DNA of 64,000 nt from Oscillospiraceae bacterium (lineage in GTDB: Bacteria; Bacillota; Clostridia; Oscillospirales; Ruminococcaceae): positions 24,974 through 88,973 of the forward strand of contig JAETSI010000010.1 of assembly GCA_021769725.1 (NCBI GenBank), written 5' to 3'. The notes under the pieces were generated by a model, which saw only the letters and a program-made list of their open reading frames with translations, was not told the DNA's origin and did no database searches. Shown here one piece after another: positions 60,134 to 64,000 of this stretch (positions within the stretch are counted from its first letter, which is position 1; the number at the start of each line of letters is the position of its first letter). A program made the translations under genes and the position numbers.

Positions 60134-60688
60134 TTATTCTTCGTCAGAGTTCTTTTTCTTTTTCTTGGACTCCTTTTTCTTGTCGGCTTCGTTGTCGTCA
60201 TCATCGGAAAGCTTTGCGGAAGCAACGCCGGCAGAATCGGACTTCTTTGCAGCAGCAGCGGCTTTCATTTCCTTGAAGCGTTCAACTGCTGTAACATTTT
60301 CGGTGATTGCCCATTTTTTTATTCTGAGCTTGTGTCTTTCGCCGCCTGTTTCGATAACAACGGTATCGTCGCCTGTGCGGACAACGATTCCGACTATACC
60401 TCCGCCGGTAATAATTTCATCGCCGACTTCAAGACTGTTCTGCATTTCTTTAAGTTCCTTGTCTCTTTTCTTCTGGGGTCTTATAGCGATAAAGTAGAGG
60501 AGCAGGAACATGAGGATAAGCGGGAGCAGAAATCCCCAGATGCTGCCTCCTGCGGACTGATTGCTCTTTGCTGCTGCGGTCGTTTCTGCTGCGGCGTCTT
60601 CAGCAAAAGCGGAAATTGCAGTAAAAGCAGCCAGAGCCGACATGGAAACAGAAGCGATCAGTGATGAAAAAAGCTTTTTAAATTTCAT
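60134..60688 (-). CDS. yajC: Preprotein translocase subunit YajC
   Basis: FIAIRPQKKRDKELKEMQNSLEVGDEIITGGGIVGIVV; atggag upstream of ATG 60688. Confidence 0.92.
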   Translation of the reverse strand: MKFKKLFSSLIASVSMSALAAFTAISAFAEDAAAETTAAAKSNQSAGGSIWGFLLPLILMFLLLYFIAIRPQKKRDKELKEMQNSLEVGDEIITGGGIVGIVVRTGDDTVVIETGGERHKLRIKKWAITENVTAVERFKEMKAAAAAKKSDSAGVASAKLSDDDDNEADKKKESKKKKKNSDEE

Positions 60689-60935
60689 GATTTTCTCCAT
60701 TCTGAGCATTGCTCGTTTTTAAAACCTTAATAAACAAGTTATATTATACCATATGCCCGATGCAATTGCAAGTGCTTTTTCAGATTTTTCATTCAAGGGT
60801 CACAAAAGGATTTTTTCGCATGAATTGTTATATTAAAGAAGATAAATCAAATCAACATTTTATGTATTAAATTGTACATATCAATGAAAATGATGGAATA
60901 CTCTTGATTTATTACAAAAAGGTGGTAAAATATAA

Positions 60936-60962
60936 TTAGCACTCAAAGAAAGAGAGTGCTAA
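60936..60962 (+). promoter_or_regulatory. CIRCE element (HrcA operator)
   Basis: TTAGCACTC-N9-GAGTGCTAA exact. Confidence 0.97.
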
Positions 60963-60979
60963 TAAACGAACGGCAATAA

Positions 60980-61270
<291 letters not shown>

Positions 61271-61297
61271 TTATATATGTAATCGGAATACCATTAA

Positions 61298-62941
<1,644 letters not shown>

Positions 62942-62970
62942 TCTGGTCGGCATTCATATAGAAATTTTTG

Positions 62971-63014
62971 GCCATAGTATTTTTGATTATAAGTCCAAAA
63001 TACTATGGCTTTTC
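62971..63014 (+). terminator. Terminator downstream of groEL
   Basis: gccatagtatttttgattataagtccaaaatactatggctttt. Confidence 0.85.
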
Positions 63015-63016
63015 TA

Positions 63017-63045
63017 TTGACATAATGACTTTTTTGCTGTATAAT
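63017..63045 (+). promoter_or_regulatory. SigmaA-type promoter
   Basis: TTGACA-N17-TATAAT. Confidence 0.8.
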
Positions 63046-63082
63046 ATTAGTAAAGAAATTGTAATTCAACGAGGTAACTAAA

Positions 63083-63598
63083 GTGAAAATTAGATTAGTA
63101 AGACCAACTATGGAATTAAAGAACAAGGTAATAGATTTTAGACAAGAATTCTTCGATAATGGGGAAATGATAATCAATGGTAGTGAATTGCTCGATAAAA
63201 CTGAAAACTATGATGATTGGCTCAAAGCAGTAATTGATAATACAAGAGAGGAAACGGTAAATCCTGATTGGGTAGTAACTGATACCTTTTTTGCACTTGA
63301 TGAAAATGATAGAATTATAGGAATCATTGATTTAAGACACACGTTAAAGGGATTTCTAAAAGATTTCGGAAACTGTGGGTATAGTGTTCGTCCGTCTGAA
63401 AGAAGAAAAGGTTATGCAACAGAAATGCTACATTTAATCTTATCTATTGCTCAAAATGCAGGTTTGAGTGAATTACATTTAGCTGTGGAAAAATCAAATT
63501 TGCCGTCAATAGGAACTATCGTAAAAAATGGAGGCGTTTATGAGCGAAGTTTTAACTTTGAGGGCGAGCAAGCAGATGTCTATAATATATTGTTATAA
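63083..63598 (+). CDS. GNAT family N-acetyltransferase
   Basis: GYSVRPSERRKGYATEMLHLIL acetyl-CoA motif; GTG start. Confidence 0.88.
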   Translation: MKIRLVRPTMELKNKVIDFRQEFFDNGEMIINGSELLDKTENYDDWLKAVIDNTREETVNPDWVVTDTFFALDENDRIIGIIDLRHTLKGFLKDFGNCGYSVRPSERRKGYATEMLHLILSIAQNAGLSELHLAVEKSNLPSIGTIVKNGGVYERSFNFEGEQADVYNILL

Positions 63599-63635
63599 AT
63601 TATGATTCACAGCAGCAACAAAAGATAATAAGAAT

Positions 63636-63676
63636 AATCCCGAAGGCAGTTCAAAATTACTTTCGGGATTTGTTTC
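63636..63676 (+). terminator. Rho-independent terminator
   Basis: aatcccgaaggcagttcaaaattactttcgggatttgttt. Confidence 0.75.
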
Positions 63677-63786
63677 TATATGAGTATCATTCTTATGAAT
63701 ATGCCTTTGATTATGTAAGAAAATCAATTAATAGAGATTCTTTGTATAACTGACGCAAAACTCAGAATTGATTTTTGACATTTTAT

Positions 63787-63815
63787 TTGACATTTCCTCC
63801 GATTCATGGTATAAT
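63787..63815 (+). promoter_or_regulatory. Strong consensus promoter with no ORF behind it in the window
   Basis: TTGACA-N17-TATAAT, followed by 13-bp stem-loop 63824-63873. Confidence 0.75.
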
Positions 63816-64000
63816 CAACACATGGTAACCTCTAAACTCCTTCCGAGAAAAAACAGGGATTTTAGAGGTTATCGTATTATAATATAGTCCAGCTAAGAAA
63901 AGTCAATAGGATAGGATAAGAGTTTACAGAAAGTTCACAATTGAGATAATGGCATAGCAAAGCAGACCTTCACGATGAGGTGAAAGCCTGATAAGCGATA

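Noticed and set aside
63820-63890. tracrRNA/CRISPR-like motif (ttttagaggttat)
   Set aside because: Single occurrence paired to a local arm; no repeat array or Cas gene in view.

Overview
Chromosomal window from a Clostridia-type Firmicute, probably Ruminococcus/Oscillospiraceae-like (inferred from gene order and protein style; no search was run). It is mostly core genome. Main blocks: (1) a minus-strand operon yqhQ(DUF1385)-prmC-recA-recX-rimO-pgsA-dtxR; (2) a histidine kinase/response regulator/lipoprotein/citrate synthase block; (3) natAB-like ABC exporter genes, a divergent Spo0A_C-domain protein and an exonuclease; (4) a cell-wall M23 peptidase and an unusual in-frame RluA pseudouridine synthase-LuxS ORF; (5) a large carbohydrate ABC transport cluster (28-39.7 kb) with a giant substrate-binding protein, two permease pairs, an NHL/Yip1-like membrane protein and a DUF5696-like protein, but no ATPase; (6) the complete S10-spc-alpha ribosomal protein superoperon (40.1-55.7 kb); (7) a WalRK-like two-component system with HtrA; (8) yajC, and CIRCE-groES-groEL. 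No rRNA, tRNA, CRISPR array, prophage or transposase gene was recognised. The less expected signals are: the RluA-LuxS fusion with an internal Shine-Dalgarno; two copies of a non-coding, terminal-inverted-repeat, hairpin-rich element with compensatory stem changes; a separate MITE inserted at a stop codon; a dispersed terminator hairpin conserved in loop and stem; and a possible structured RNA at the right edge.
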